Source: Gymnogyps californianus (lineage: Eukaryota > Chordata > Aves > Accipitriformes > Cathartidae). From it: 64,000 bases of DNA. The DNA lies in the NCBI RefSeq assembly GCF_018139145.2, contig NC_059478.1, forward strand, positions 29,387,001 to 29,451,000. The letters are read 5' to 3'. Positions 37,548-51,400 of this stretch are shown piece after piece. Both the position numbers and the translations under genes were made by a program. How positions within the stretch are numbered: position 1 is the stretch's first letter; the number at the start of each line of letters is the position of its first letter. The notes under the pieces were generated by a model that was given only the letters and a program-made list of their open reading frames with translations, ran no database searches and had not been told where the DNA came from.

Positions 37548-37589
37548 CCAATCCCAGGCCCTCACTTGGTCGGGGGGGGCTCTGATTGG
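37548..37589. promoter_or_regulatory. Pair of oppositely oriented CCAAT boxes
   Basis: CCAAT on plus at 37548-37552 and on minus at 37585-37589, the latter within the NF-Y-like tgattggt. The starts are 37 bp apart and lie 130-170 bp upstream of the first NRDC ATG. Confidence 0.6.
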
Positions 37590-37877
37590 TGGAGAGAATG
37601 GTGGTGGCGTGGGGGGGGTGGTGGGGGAAACCATAGATGGGGAGAGAGAGGGAGGGAAGTGCAGCCCCTTTCAGAAATCAGACCGAGACGACAGACAAAT
37701 CAGAGGGATGAGGGAAAAACAGCAAAGTAGAGCCAGATCCCGGGAAATCCTCTCTGTGCCGTCGCGTTCCGACATTTATGCCCGCCGGACGCGTTAGCTG
37801 TCCCCCCTGCTCTTGCGTTGGAATAGCCCAACCGCCGGTTGGTGGAGGCCGTGCTTCTCCTCTCATTTCCTTCAACT

Positions 37878-37918
37878 ATTGGTCCAAGTAGCTGTCGCTC
37901 ACTCCTGCCAGGACCAAT
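37878..37918. promoter_or_regulatory. Second pair of oppositely oriented CCAAT boxes
   Basis: CCAAT on minus at 37878-37882 (ctattggtc) and on plus at 37914-37918 (gaccaatcag). The starts are 36 bp apart, the same spacing as the proximal pair. A fifth box (minus) is at 38144-38148. Confidence 0.55.
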
Positions 37919-38959
37919 CAGCTCGCGCACGCTGCCCTAGGAAGAGTGTCACGCGCAGTCCCCTCAGCACGGGCTCGCGCTGTGGCCCCCGCCTCGTGTT
38001 GGCGGGGGTCGGCGCGGCCGGTCCTTCTCGGTACGGCGTGACAAAGAGCCGGTGAAGTACCTCGGCCAAGGGTCCGTTTGGGAGCCCAGCTCCCCAGCGG
38101 GCACCACCGGCAGCAGCTCCGAGACCGGCAGTGAAATGTGGCGATTGGGTCGAGCCAAACGCGCTGAACTCGAGACCGAAACTCGGCACGAAGAAGCGGG
38201 ATCGTAGTCATCAGCCTCCCTCAGCGGTCACGAGAAAAGCCAAACGCTAACCCCGTTGAATCAATTTAAAGAAATGTGACTATTCTTAGGGTTCAAAACG
38301 CTTGACCGCACTGTTGGTTTGATAGCAAAACTGGCTTTCAGCTGGTATTGTTCAACACTTCAGTGAGCTAGACTTAGGTTTGCAATTTTATTTCAACCAG
38401 CAGTACCACTGGTCTTTTGAGAAATCCAGTATGTGCTTACTGTTGACTGCTGATTTTTTAAATTTTTTTTTTCCCCTAATGATACCCTTAATAGCTTAAA
38501 GTTTGTACCCATGGTTATTTAACAGTAAAGACTGTGTTTATTCTTGATAACAGCCTAGTCTTTGCAGTTCAGTGGGTCTCAGCATTTTCCAATTTGTGAA
38601 TTACTTTTCCCCCCTATGAAACTGCAGTGCCGATGTAGCAATTTCAAGTCTTGACAACAGGAATGCTGCTTTTCCTCATCCTAAATCTCTTTGAAGCTGG
38701 CATTTCCAAATGGCATACATTGCCAAAATCTTTTTTCTTGTCACGCTTTGAGAGCTGTTAGGAAGCTTGCCATTGCGTTTGGCACATCCCTTTTGCATTG
38801 TTCCACGTGTTCAGTTTTCTGCTATTCCTGTAATACCAGTGCTGTTAGTTACTTTGTGCGTGTGTGTCAGTCTGTGTTGACTGCAAAAGAGATGATGAAA
38901 GCAAAGTTAAGGGATCGGAGCCTAATACAAATGAGGGGGGCTGTCTGAGATACAGGGAT

Positions 38960-39008
38960 GATAATTTAGACTAGATGTCTAGAAAGATAATTTAGACTGC
39001 ATGTCTAC
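38960..39008. repeat. Two-copy 26-bp tandem duplication
   Basis: Gataatttagact, followed by agatgtctagaaa or gcatgtctac, occurs twice in direct succession. The copies begin at 38960 and 38986. Confidence 0.8.
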
Positions 39009-41623
39009 CTGATATTTTAGTGCTTTATTTCTCCACAAGATGGAAGCCAAGACCTATCTCTAACCCAGACCCTCCTGTATGGCTTTTACTGGAGAACTGT
39101 GCATGCAGTGCTGTATTGTATAAGGCAGAAAGAGAAGCTTGTGAAGAGCAGTCATCTCTTTCCTTTCACGTTCTAGTACTCCTTTTTTTATCTTGTAACC
39201 ATACTGTTTTATCAACACTACTATCCTAGGCCACTGCCAGTCAAATGGAAGGCTCTATACAAGACCGCATCAAGAATTTTGGGGTTTGTTTTTGGTGCAA
39301 GCAAGTCTTATTTCCCTTGCCCTGACAAATTATTGTCTTGCATTCTGCTATTACCTCTTACAAGTTAATACGAGTAACAATTACTATTGACTCACTGGTG
39401 ATACTGAAATCAGCTGCATGCCACTTAAGGCAAAAGGCTTTCTCTGGATTCATTCACAGCTTCTAATGCAAATGTAAGAGGATGCAATACATAAAATATA
39501 TATTAATGGAGAGATGTGTCAGTTGCCTGTGATGATTGGATTCCTTATTTGAAATAAACTCTGCAGGATTTCTGCACCAAATACTAGGTTTCTCCATGTA
39601 TGCAATATAGGGCAGGGTAGAATTTGTAACTGTCTTTTCCAGTTCTTCGGACTATACTGCCATGTAGCTACTTGCTGGTTTCTGCTGTAAAAAACAACTC
39701 TGCCCATCCTAGCTTGAAGGGCCTGGAATATACTTGTATTCTTCTAAAAAACAAAAAAAAAACCAAAAAACCCACATCTGATTTGACTGGAACACAATGA
39801 AACATAATTATATATTGGGTAGAAAAGGGAAAGGTCTTTTTTGCTAGGGGTAAAAAAAAAGTAAAACAAAAGAATTGAAATTCCATTTCTGCTGAATCCA
39901 CTTTATTTTAACATTGAGTTGTTGAGCTGAAAAGTCATTATTTGCACTGAGGTACTCCATTATACCTGCACACCTCAAAATCATCGCTCCCTGCTGTGGA
40001 AGTTTTTATTTCTTCTTGCTAGTTACACAAGTTGCCGTAAAACCTGCTTCTGCTACAATCAGAACACTGCACTGCACATTTATTGGCCAAATAATCCTTT
40101 TCTTTGCACTGTTTTAAATCTGCATAGTGATTCCTGATTGCTGGGCTCGAGGATCATCACCCTGTCAAAAAGATCAGTGTAGTCTGATGGATTTTAAAAG
40201 CATTAAAAAGATTCCTTCTTTATACATGCACACGATTGCCTCATATGCCAGTAATGCAGCTCACACAAGCTCTCTGGCCACACCCGGTGACTACATTTCT
40301 CTTTATTTTGCAGTTTCAGGGGTTTAGATACAACCACCACGTTCCTAGCACTGCACAAAGCGCGCTTTCAGTGCTAGCGCGCACACACCCGAAATATGTC
40401 ACAGTAAAGATTTCTGAAAGCAACATACAAACAAATAGAGGGATCAAGCCTTTAGCACAATGAGCTCAAACTACGCCAGTGTAGTTGCATTTTTCTCCAA
40501 AATGCAGTGCTTTTTTTCTTAGAACTATTACATTGAGACATAACAGAACGAAATTACAAAAGCATTCGCTAGTGTCATGATCCAGCAAATTACAGTGCAG
40601 TGGGCAGATACTGGACTCCAGTCACTGACATCAGAAAGTCTCCTCAGAGGAGTTCACAGGCCTAAGGTAAAGCCATAAAACTTTCCAGAATTTTCACCTT
40701 CAGACAGCAAACTCTCCGTATCCACCTCATTTACTTTTACAGACACAATTTGCAATCACTGCTTGGAGCTGGGATGCACAAACAAGTGTGTGATCACGAA
40801 GGCATACAGTGTACGTCATTTCACAGATTCGCGAAAGCGGTTCCTCCATCTGTTTCAGAGAAATACAAGCTCTGCGTGTGGCTAACGCACACAGAGTTCT
40901 ACACACAGATGTAGCAGTTTTGTAATTTTAGAGATGTTGGAAGTGTATTTTAGATGTTAAGTATTAAAAATTGTTCCTCCCTTCAAAGAATAATGCAACA
41001 AAACGTCCATAGAGTAACTCTGACAGGATGTCTTTGCCATTTTTCATTTGCAGTTATGTTTTATTAACCAATCGTCCTTTTTTTAAAATTGTAGTTGAAT
41101 CTGAAACCAGACAAACGATCCCCACACATGCACCCATCTAGCACCAAATTAAAAAAATAAATCAACAACAAACGCAGAAAGAAAATCTAATAATATTGGC
41201 ACTAATATTTGCCAACACTCACATTTTGGCTCCTGATATTTTTATCTTTCTGAGACAGTGCTGTTCCAAGTCTTACATGTCAGATTTTGCCTCCAACTAA
41301 GCATGCAGCAGCCAATTCCTCCTTTCCTTTGTCCTGCAACAAATCCACCATCAAGCAGTTTGATCAGAGCAGATCCAAACCCGGTGAGGTAAAAACTACA
41401 GGATACGGGGGAAAAGCCGCAGGACAGTCAGCTCTTGGCCTTCTAGCAACAAACAACTAGGGACAGCAAGGTGCCGAACACAGCAACACCCCCAGCGCTC
41501 TGCAAGCCGTTACTGGTGACTGTGGAGAAGGTTGCAGGCAAGGGCAGCCCCTGGAAGGGCTCTTGCTCCTTCACCCAGCACCAGCCAAGAGCACAGCGAA
41601 ATGCAGGTATGGCTGCAAGGCCT

Positions 41624-41654
<31 letters not shown>

Positions 41655-41655
41655 T
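41624..41655. repeat. (CTC)n microsatellite followed by a C-run
   Basis: About eight CTC units followed by CCCCCC. On the minus strand this is (GAG)n, lying in the possible RAB3B 3'UTR. Confidence 0.85.
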
Positions 41656-42301
41656 GCCTGGCAGCTTTGATTCCTCCATGTGCTCTTCCTCTATTTAGAG
41701 GCTTGACAGAAAATCCAACCCCGCTTCCTCTTCACTCTCTGGAGGACCTCAGACTGTCAGACGGAAATGCACTGCTTTCCGCTCCATTGTACAGGAAAAC
41801 AGAGGTCCGTGTCTAGAGGACAGTAACAATGACTCTCAAAATATCTGGGGACTGATTTTTTTTTTTTAATTAAAAAGAAAAAAGCATATTCTTGCTTTAA
41901 AAGAAATTTTTTTCCCTGTTTTCTTTTAGACCTGGTCCCTTCTAATTGGTTTTTATGTTTCCTGCTGTTCGTGACAAAAAACCTCTTTCCGCAGTAAAGG
42001 AATTTATAATTAAAAATGCAACATTCTCTGTGGAAATAACATTTACAACACTATACAATTCTTTTTCTTCAGTGGAACTCACATTAAGACTAGGTACACT
42101 TACAATATTTATTCAGATTTTTGTTTTTTAAATTATTGGATGAGGAAATATATAATATTAACACTCCAGCACGTTAAACAAACATACTAGTTTCCTACAA
42201 CAGAGACTTCTGCCTTTGGACTACATGATAATGCACCACCACAAATGAAAAGATAAAATTTAGTCAGGAAAGGAGAAGACATTTCTCAGCAGGAAAGGTC
42301 A

Positions 42302-42489
42302 CTAGCATGAGCAGTTCTGCTGCGAAGGGGGTGGGTTGTCTGTGAGTCGCATGCTCCTTCCAGAAGTGCCCCTGGAAGGGTCTGATTCTATACTCTCCGA
42401 CATCTTTTCACAGATTATATCCACAAGACGCTCAAACACCTGCCTTACGTTGATGTTTTCTTTGGCACTAGCTTCAAAATAGTCAAAAC
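42302..42489 (-). CDS. RAB3B: RAB3B terminal exon with prenylation signal
   Basis: Encodes [20 protein letters not shown], then a hypervariable tail ([31 protein letters not shown]) and TAG at 42304-42302. Acceptor ctcacag. Confidence 0.96.
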
Positions 42490-45400
42490 CTGTGAGAAAA
42501 AGTGAAAAAAAAAAAAATCAGTAGAGTCTGATGTTCATGGAGATGATTTTTAAAATACTAATCAATTTTTTCAGAATTCACCTTAAGAAAACAAGACCTT
42601 AGACAATTCTTAAGCTCAGTTGATTCCCACAATCTCAGAATACTGAGCAGAAACACTTCTAAAATCTATCAAGCATCAATAAGAGTCAAAGGCATAAATG
42701 GATCCCTGCTAGAGCCCTGGTAAACACATCTGCGGATGATACAGATCTGAATAAACTCAGGACAAGGGAGTCGAATTCTCCCAGTGCCACTAACTGGTGA
42801 TGTACGGAGGGGTCTTCCTGGGCTCCACGCACCCCTGTGCGACAGGACCAGGCTTACTCTGCGAACCACTACTGCAGTCTGGCAAGAGCAGGGACCAGAA
42901 AGAGAAGCAAGATCGTGGTTGCATTCCTTCTGCTGACCAACTTCTGTGCTTGTGAGCAAAAAGCTCCACGATTTTGGTCCTGTTTTTGCCGTTCTTTGAT
43001 TAGACGGAAAGCTCTTCAGGGTGATTAATACTTGTACAGCACATGTCATGACAGAGCACCTGTCCTGACAAGGGCCGTTCAGCACTGCTGAATTACAAAT
43101 AATGTTGAGTGCCTCCTACAGAGTAATTTCAGTGTCCAGTCACCAGCTCCTAGCGCAGTGATGAGTACGGATTCTCAAACACTGAACCTTTCCAATTAAA
43201 ACCAAAAAACAAACCAGCAAGGCTGGAGCTATGCCAAGGTGGGAATGGCACAGACAGCCATTCCTGCTGCCTCCCGTTGACACCTCACGCTACACAAGAA
43301 CCAGCCTTCTCACAGACGAGCCTGAACCCTGCCTCAGCCAGCAGAAACACACTGAACTGTGAAGCATTTCTTTATCTTTCTAACCCCAGGGGCCTCAAAG
43401 GCCAACCAACACTTACAATGGCTGTTGCTTCTGTTCTACCAGGTTATTATATTGCCAACAACGAGAGCTCAAGCACCACAGAGAGTTTATTTTGCAATAA
43501 GCTGCATTCTGTTGTGCTTCATTTTGGGGATATTCTGCATTGCATCAGTTTTCTTTGATTCTGCCACAAACGAAGAGAAAGATAAGTCATCTTAACTGAT
43601 TAGTCTGCCAGTGCTGGTAGATTGAGTCACCTTGATGGGTGAGATAACAAGTAGGTGTCTACCCCATTCGAACACTTTTTAAAAATCATGGGACAACAGG
43701 TGAAGTGATGGTGGAGATGTTTGCCTCATTACTAAATAAGGATGGCTGTCCTGCATCAGACAAGGGTTCTGTCTGCCCCACTTGCTGTCTTCGATGACGA
43801 TTAAAAATGTAAATAAAAGGCACAAGAAATCAGAGAACTAAACTTAGGTATTTGTTAGTCCAACATTGGTTTAGCTTCTGCTGTGGCTGAATCCGTTTTG
43901 GTTTAGTTCACATTCAGGCCAATAACAATTTCTTAATCTGATTACAAAATTATTTCAACGATGTTAATGTCACTATACAAACTTAGATAAACACGCTGAA
44001 GGATAACCTTTATGTGAATCATTATGATGAAAGCTAGCAGTTTAAGCAGTCGATAGTCAATTAAAGAGATTCCTCCCACCTAACACAAAGTAATTTCAGA
44101 TAATGCTGTACACATCAGCACAGTTACTATAAGGAAAAACTGACTGATAAAACCAGATATATTTTTCAGCCCTTTAAAAAAAGCATTTAGTATTTTGGGA
44201 GGCTAGAGAAGAGGAGGACTGGGACAGCACTTTCCAAAGGGATGGCTAGCTTTTGTTTTGCTCTGCACTGGGGTATGTTTCTCTAGAGTGAGCTGGACAA
44301 GCGTGAGGACAGGTCACGAGCAGAGCTGGGGATTCTTCAGCAGAAGAGTTTCCTACTAATGGAGTCAGTTGCTATGGTAACTCTGTGCACATGTGTGTTT
44401 TGAAGTGTCCCATACGTAAAGGATTCAGATTCTAGATGCCAAGTTTGTATTTAAACAAACAGATGAATTTTGGGGGGACAAAAAACCATTAGAAGTCCAA
44501 ATAGGAGTGGGAGTTCCAGTAAAACTCTCTTTTTGCTGTTACATTGTTCTGGACAAATTTTCAACTACTAACAGTATAATTACTTCTGCAAAATCTGTGG
44601 GCACACATGCATTCACAACAGTTTGGAGAGTCTGCAAGCTAGGAACCGAGTTTATTCACAGTCATATTTTCAAAAGCAAATAAAATTCTGATGTGTAAAA
44701 AAGAGCCTGTAACTGATTTTGCAAACTAACTATGTTTTTGTTTGCTTTGCTAGTCCTACATGTAAAGAAGTATTATTACAATAATAATAATGATGATGGG
44801 AAATTAGAGGGTTTAGTTTGATATTTGCTCATTATTTGTTTATGATGGCAGTGCCTCAAGGCTTCAGTCATGAATGGGACCCCTTTGTGTTTAGCATATG
44901 TAGAATTTACACTTGAAGGCTCTAAACCTGCAGGCCTTTGCAGACGTGCTTATTTTTTTTGCATGTGACACATGAAAAAATAATCTGATTGCTCTTAACT
45001 CTTTGGAACAGTAACCATCTTTTTATTTATATCACACAGGTCCCTATCACAAAGCCATACTCTATACTCATCTATGAGCAGGGTTTCTATACCTTCCCTT
45101 CATTAAAAAACCAAACCAAAACAACAATAACAAAATGCCCAGCTAATAAATACACATTACCTAAGATTTAACCATAATTGGCAATTTGATCAAGGTCACA
45201 CTTTAAACTACAACAACGTATGCAGTGTGTACTGGAACTCCAGTACCCCCAGTTTAACAATATATCATGCACCCTCCAATTACTGCTTAAGAATTGAAGA
45301 CAACATAGGATTTTATAAATTGGGGATGATAGTGATTCCTTTGGGGCTGGTAAGAATCTCTACTCTTACAAGCTAAACAAATATTTCCAGTCTGCCCACT

Positions 45401-48400
45401 GTAAGGGTCTCCACTGTTAACTGAATTAAATTTTAACAGGATTTACTTGCCACTATGAATTCTTTAAAAGAAGATGACAGTATAGTTAAATCTTAACACA
45501 GAAGCCCTGATTCCATATTAAAAAGATCATATATGCTATAATATATAATGAAAAATGATAAATAAATGAGGAATTAGGATGAGTTTATTTTGCTGTTCAT
45601 TCTAAAATTTTCATTGCAATCCCAGCTTCCTCTCAATTGAGCTGTTTTGCTTTTTCTATCCCATATCAATAACATAATGTCATTTCCCTACCTGGATAGA
45701 GAAGCTGGTACATTTTTTAAATATATTTTACTCAACTCTACAGTTCTGATGTATAAACTTCTTTTTCATTGTTTAGTTGCAAAAAAAAAATTTTTTTCTT
45801 CTACAAAAATCAAGGTTTGCATTCTGAAAATGACTATATGGTACTTAGAGAACTGGAGACAGAACTGTGTTTATGAAAACTTTTTCTCTTTTCATTCTGC
45901 TGAGCTAATAAAAGCTGTTCTCTCCAGACAAACTTTATCTTTCTTACCTCCTTAGATATTAGCTTTACAGATATCGCAACACTACAAGAAGGTAGTATTC
46001 AGCACTAAGCAAGTCAAATATGGACCTAGAATATATTATGCTTGTTAGTTGTGATACCGTTATTAAAGTATTACTGCTGGAAGGACTTTTTATGGTACAA
46101 ATTAAAAGGAACACAGTATAAAGAAGCAGAGGAAAAAGAGTAGAAAGAAAAGCTTTGACATGTACCTAGTTGATCCGCCAGACGTTTCCCCTTCTCCACA
46201 GGAACAATTCTTTCATCCTCCATGTCACATTTGTTTCCGACCAGGATCACTTGTGCATTGTCCCAGGAGTAAGTCTTGATTTGTGTGGCCCTACAGCAGA
46301 TCAAAAAAGATTGTTACCTTCCATCAGCCGTGCCAAAATGCAATCGTATATTAAGTATGAAAACAAGTACCATTAATGACAACATCAACGTCTCAGGACT
46401 CTATGTTGGTTAAAAGATAAATGACCAAGCTTACACATAAAGCAAGAATGCAGACTATGTAATTTATAGCACCATTCTATTTTACTACTCCTTAACTTTG
46501 TGTGACAATAAAGTTTCTTGTTAAGAGTTTGCAAGTGTTTTAAAGATCATGCGATCCAGACAAAAAGCTGAATTGAATAATTTTTGAAGTCTAGGCACAA
46601 AAAAGCATTCTTCTAAAGCTTATTCTCCTTCAGCTGTAATCTGTCAGAGGAACAACAATCAATTACACCTCTTAAGGATATTGTCCCTATAGAGAAAGCC
46701 ATACAATAGATACACACTTCATGCTAGATTTACAACTTCTTGTAAAACACATAACAATAATTCAGAGCTGACAAAAAAGATGCTCATTTGCTGCAGCACA
46801 TTTGCTGCAGAGTTTTAGTAACACCATAAGAAATTGTGTTTTGAGAGTCAAATGGAAGCATCAAGTCATCTTTGCTTGAACAGGAAAACTGGTTCATGGA
46901 GACTGCAAATTGCATAGAAATGTGGAAACAATTGCTAAAGAGAAACAGAAATTTACCAAATCGGGAAGATATGGGATCAAGGTAAGGCTCTGTGAGCTAA
47001 TATTTGAACCCCGCAGGATTAAGTGATACCTAAGGCAGGAAACAGCAGATGCAATGACAGACGGCAAGTAGCAGGCAAATGCTAACTTCAATGACAGAGG
47101 GATCAAGTGCATGGGAGCTTAAGCAGGAGCACTGGGATGAACTTAAAGCCTCTAAAGCTCTCTGTGACTCATGTGCTGAAACTGGAGGGGAGCTAGCTGT
47201 GGATCCCAGGAGCCTGACCTTACATTTGGCCTCTATAGTTTTTCTATGACAAAACAGAAGATTTTTTTTTTTTTTTTTTTTTAAATCCTGAGGGGCTAGT
47301 CCTTTCCCACCATCCTTGGTGAGGTGTCACAGAGCCAGCAGCAGAACAGTATTAGCTTGGTAGCATCCATTTTCATCCATTTTTTCAGACTGGCCCAACC
47401 TATTTTATCTTCACCAAGCTAGCTCTATCTTTTAAGACTCCCTCCTTCCCAAAGGCAATTAGGCTGCTCTGCCAGAAGCGATACACTCCTTCCCTCCTCC
47501 ACCCCTCCTCCAGTCCCTAACTCACCTTCCCACTCTTTGTCCTTACTTGCCACCCCTCCATACAGGACACTGCAGTTTCAGACAAACCTGCCGTTTCCCA
47601 GGAGAGCCAGGATTCCCCTCAGATTTTTACTTCTGTTTAGTTTGCTTGAACTCCCTTAACAATAAAGCACTTGATTCCTTCTCTTTTGAATTAGCAGCAG
47701 CCTCCAGCTCTGATCTACTAATGATAATTTTTAATTGGTTTGAGTTGCTTACTTGCCTTTTCCATGGAAAGCAGACAGTCATGTTACTCCACAGATAGCT
47801 ATGCAAAGGGGGGTCATTTCACTGTGCAACTTGCCTTTAAGCAGCAGCCTGTTTGGATTGCACTGGAAAACATAGACCTAAACGAAGCCCATTGCACAAG
47901 CCCAGACCCATATTGCAATCCGCAAAAATAATCAAGGACTTTGTGCAGTGAAACTTCTTACTCTTCTTAGTGTCCTCCTGGAAAGGCACTCATTCCAATC
48001 CCAATTTTGGCTCCTCCACTTTCACTCTTCTGAGTGCCTCCATGTAGACAAGCCCTGGGAGAGCTACTGTGAGTCTGTGATGAGTTTATGCAGTACTCCG
48101 GGGTTTCTCAAGGCTCATCACAGAAAGGGATGACCTCAGAAATCAACCAAAGCCCAGGAAGATGAAATCTCCCCAGTCTTCCTCTATAAGCAATAGAGAG
48201 AAAGAAAGTCTTTCCAGGTTCAATTTAAAACACCTATCACCAGGCTTCTCTTCTGACTCCCATTCCTCTCTCTGGATTCATTTCAGCCCCTGGGGGGTCA
48301 TATGGGGACACGCTGCCAAATCTTAGCTATTTAAACAGAATTACTTAGAAAATGAAAAAGAAGAAAAAAGGATGAAGGATCTCCCACAGAAACTCATCCT

Positions 48401-51400
48401 TCTCCTTGTTTTGTACAAGTTAGTGAAAATCCTCTCTTGCAGAACACCGCCATTTACACTTATTAGGAATAAAATCAACCAAACAAAAAACAGTTATGAA
48501 GAAGAATGTCTAAAAGAAACCCTTATCCCCATACAACAAGAAAGGCAGCAAATTTCCAGAAGCTTTTGGAAAGGTAAATAAATACATACATAAAAAGGCT
48601 TGTGCAACTGAGATGTTTCAACAACTACCAGGGCAGTCCAATATACACACTGGGAAAAATATATTTCTGTGACACAATAACAATGCTGTGCTTTATTTGT
48701 GCTGAATTCCCCAAATTAAGGATAAAGCATGGTTTTCATGCTTCACACTTAGAAGAAAAATAGTCTCAGGTTCACAGTTACATGGATATATCAACAGCCT
48801 AATTTGGAGATCAGCCTTAAAGATAAATAAAGCTGATGATTCGTGAACTCAGCTGTCACTTAAATCTAAGTTAAATTTAACCTATTTTTTCTTCCCTTCT
48901 ATGAAATTGTCTAGATTGTCCAAAGCAGAGTGTCCATAATATTTTCTATTTATTTTACAGTATCAAATGCTGAGTGTATTCTAGTTTCAGTACAGTTTCA
49001 AATGAGGTATAAACCACTGATTTATCTACACACAAAACTATCAAGCCAATGTCAAATAATAACTGTCAAAGGAGCCTACTAAAAAAATCTAGAAACTGAG
49101 CTGAAAGCCGTGAAAGCTCATTTAACCCTTTCACTCACCCTACAGGAAAGACATCTTATTATTCAAACAAAATAATTAGTTATTTTCAAATATCAGGTAA
49201 AATCCATCTTTGCTTTTGCCCACTTATGCTTTATCTTCTAAAATAACCTGACTGTACTCTTGCCACACTGCAGTAAGGAAGATCACTCAGGCTTAATCTT
49301 TTAAGGCTTCTCATAACAATCTGCTGTACCTTTCCCAATGAAGGAACAAGAGAACAGGTCATGTCCTAGATATTCCCAAATGCATTTAAATTGTGTATCT
49401 TACTCTCTCAGCTGTTTTAGGATAATTATCATTAATTAGGGTGATTCATGTGAATGAAGGAAACACTGTACTTCACATTCATATACTACCTGGAGAGCTT
49501 GTCTAAATACCTGATATACAGCCATGATCCTCCTCATTCAGGAGAAAGAGTGCCTTTATACTTGGTTTAGGAGAAGTATTTTTGGAGTGACACAAAGCAA
49601 ACCAGAATCGTCTTTAGGATATCCACCCATAAGAAGGGTGTGGTAAAAAGATCACCCAAGGAAGAAATCATATGGCAGACTGGAAGAGATATTCTCATTT
49701 CCCTTGTGGGCAGGTGAGGCCAGGTCAGGAGGCTGTTAAAACAGTCACATGCCAATGAGTCAGAGATGAGAGGTAAAGTGCACCATACTTACGTGGGAGG
49801 CAGTTTTAGAGGGGATGTCGGAGCTTCGTGAAAAGGCTTGGAGAATAATAAGGCTAGTGAGCACAACTTGCTATGGCAATTTGCCAGCTAGAGGGAGGAT
49901 ATAAGCTCTAAGACGCTGGAGAGGTCTAGAAGGGAAAAGACTTCTCTCTGATGGAGAGCTGACCTTGCACAAGGCTACCTTCCCATAATTTCAATGTAAT
50001 TATGAAGATGAATTTTGAGATCTATGCACACCCTTATGAGCTCAACAGAAGGTAAGAGTTTGTCATGGGCAAGAGCTTACTTGGAGTGCTAGGTCTCTGG
50101 TTCAGCTGTTTGTTCGTGCTTTTGGCTTGTTTTCTGTAGGGAACTCTGCAGGAAGAGACGGTACAATAGAAAGCAGTGAGATGGGCTGAGATTCATGTTG
50201 ACAGCCTGCTTACACAGCATCTTGAAAACCCTGAATCACTAAACAGCAATAGGCAGGGCACCAGCAAGAAGGAGCAAGCTTTAGACTGGAGAATATCCTA
50301 CTGTAAAACACATAGATGACTACTGTACACAACTTGACCTATTCCAAGGTTTTGTGAATGGGTGCAATTTTAGGGTCCAGGAATTATGTTCAGGTGGGAA
50401 ATTCTTACCAGCCAATGAGAATGGACTGGGATGGGAAGCAGCCAAAAGTTAGTGGAAGGGGCATCACTTCATATTTTATTTGCTGATGATTTTCTTGAGG
50501 TATCCTCCTAAGCTTGATTGTATTTGCTTTATGAACTCAGTCTCATGATCACATGGCAGATGGCTTACTCATCTTTTTATGCCAGAGAAACACTCAAATT
50601 CCATCCACACACGCTATTTTAGAAATAACTGGGAAGGTTAACAGGTTCCTTACTGGATTTAATTCACATTAACTGAGTACGGCTGATTTATTCTCCATGT
50701 CTAAAAGGTCAGCCGATCTGCTGCATTATGCTACATCTGTGACAAAATATTCAACTTAACAGTATTCTTTATTTACTGTAGTAGCTGGACACTGAAAAAC
50801 TCATCACTAGCCAGCTAGGATAGCAGGACACTTAAAAGAGAGAAAGGATGTGTAGGATTAATTGTTGTAATTTCTGGAAACTTGCAGGGTGTAAGAAGAC
50901 CTGGGATGAGCTCTGCTGTTAGCTTTTGCATATATTCTAGGTAGATGCCCCATTTAATTTCAGTGAGGGTTGAAGTATGGTCTTAGAACTAGTGTGGTTT
51001 GTTGTAGCCTCACCTAAACCTCTGCAAGCAGGGAGGCAACTCATGTATCGGGCCACACACCTTACCTGCAAGGTAAAAAGCAGCTTGCAACTTTGCCATT
51101 TCCTGGGAACCTAGGAGCAACACTACTGAGAGTAACAGCTTCAGTAATGGAGAAGACGTGGTTCAGGCACTTGTCCTCCCATCAGACCATCTCACATCCC
51201 AAACCTTCTGGCTCCAGCCCTCTCACTCTTATGGAGGTCCTTGGGCACAGCAGGTAGAGCAGGAAGGCTGTCCTATCCACATGTGATGGACGAGACAAGG
51301 CAGGGCTGAGCAGCAGGGGCATGCTACTGACTTTGCAGCCTGTGCAGCTTCCCAATTGCTGCCACTCCATCCTCTCACCAGCACCAAACAGAAGTACTGC

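Larger units (their letters stand above)
36840..38200. promoter_or_regulatory. NRDC: CpG-island promoter of NRDC
   Basis: The block is GC-rich and CpG-rich, against AT-rich surroundings. It covers exon 1 and extends about 800 bp upstream of the first ATG. It holds five CCAAT/ATTGG boxes, an NRF-1-like palindrome and G-rich Sp1-like tracts (for example 37572-37580). No TATA box was noticed near exon 1, which fits a housekeeping gene with dispersed starts. The long plus-strand open frame across it is a GC artefact. Confidence 0.85.
38201..42301 (-). other. Intergenic region and/or RAB3B 3'UTR
   Basis: AT-rich sequence between the NRDC CpG island and the RAB3B stop codon. Many minus-strand AATAAA signals occur (TTTATT on plus, for example near 38390, 39020, 39903, 40080, 40300 and 42110), so the RAB3B transcript end cannot be placed. 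Mammalian RAB3B has a very long 3'UTR, so much of this stretch may be transcribed. No coding exon was recognised. Confidence 0.55.

Noticed and set aside
37081..37551. Full open frame upstream of the NRDC leader, with an ATG at 37551
   Set aside because: A start at 37551 would add a further 44 residues running through the proximal promoter and CCAAT region. The start at 37419 gives a length closer to the mammalian protein, so the farther one is not favoured.
36727..37797. A 356-codon plus-strand open frame
   Set aside because: It spans the CpG island antisense to NRDC exon 1, is Pro/Arg/Ala-rich without family motifs, and overlaps other equally open frames. Stop codons are rare there because of GC content.
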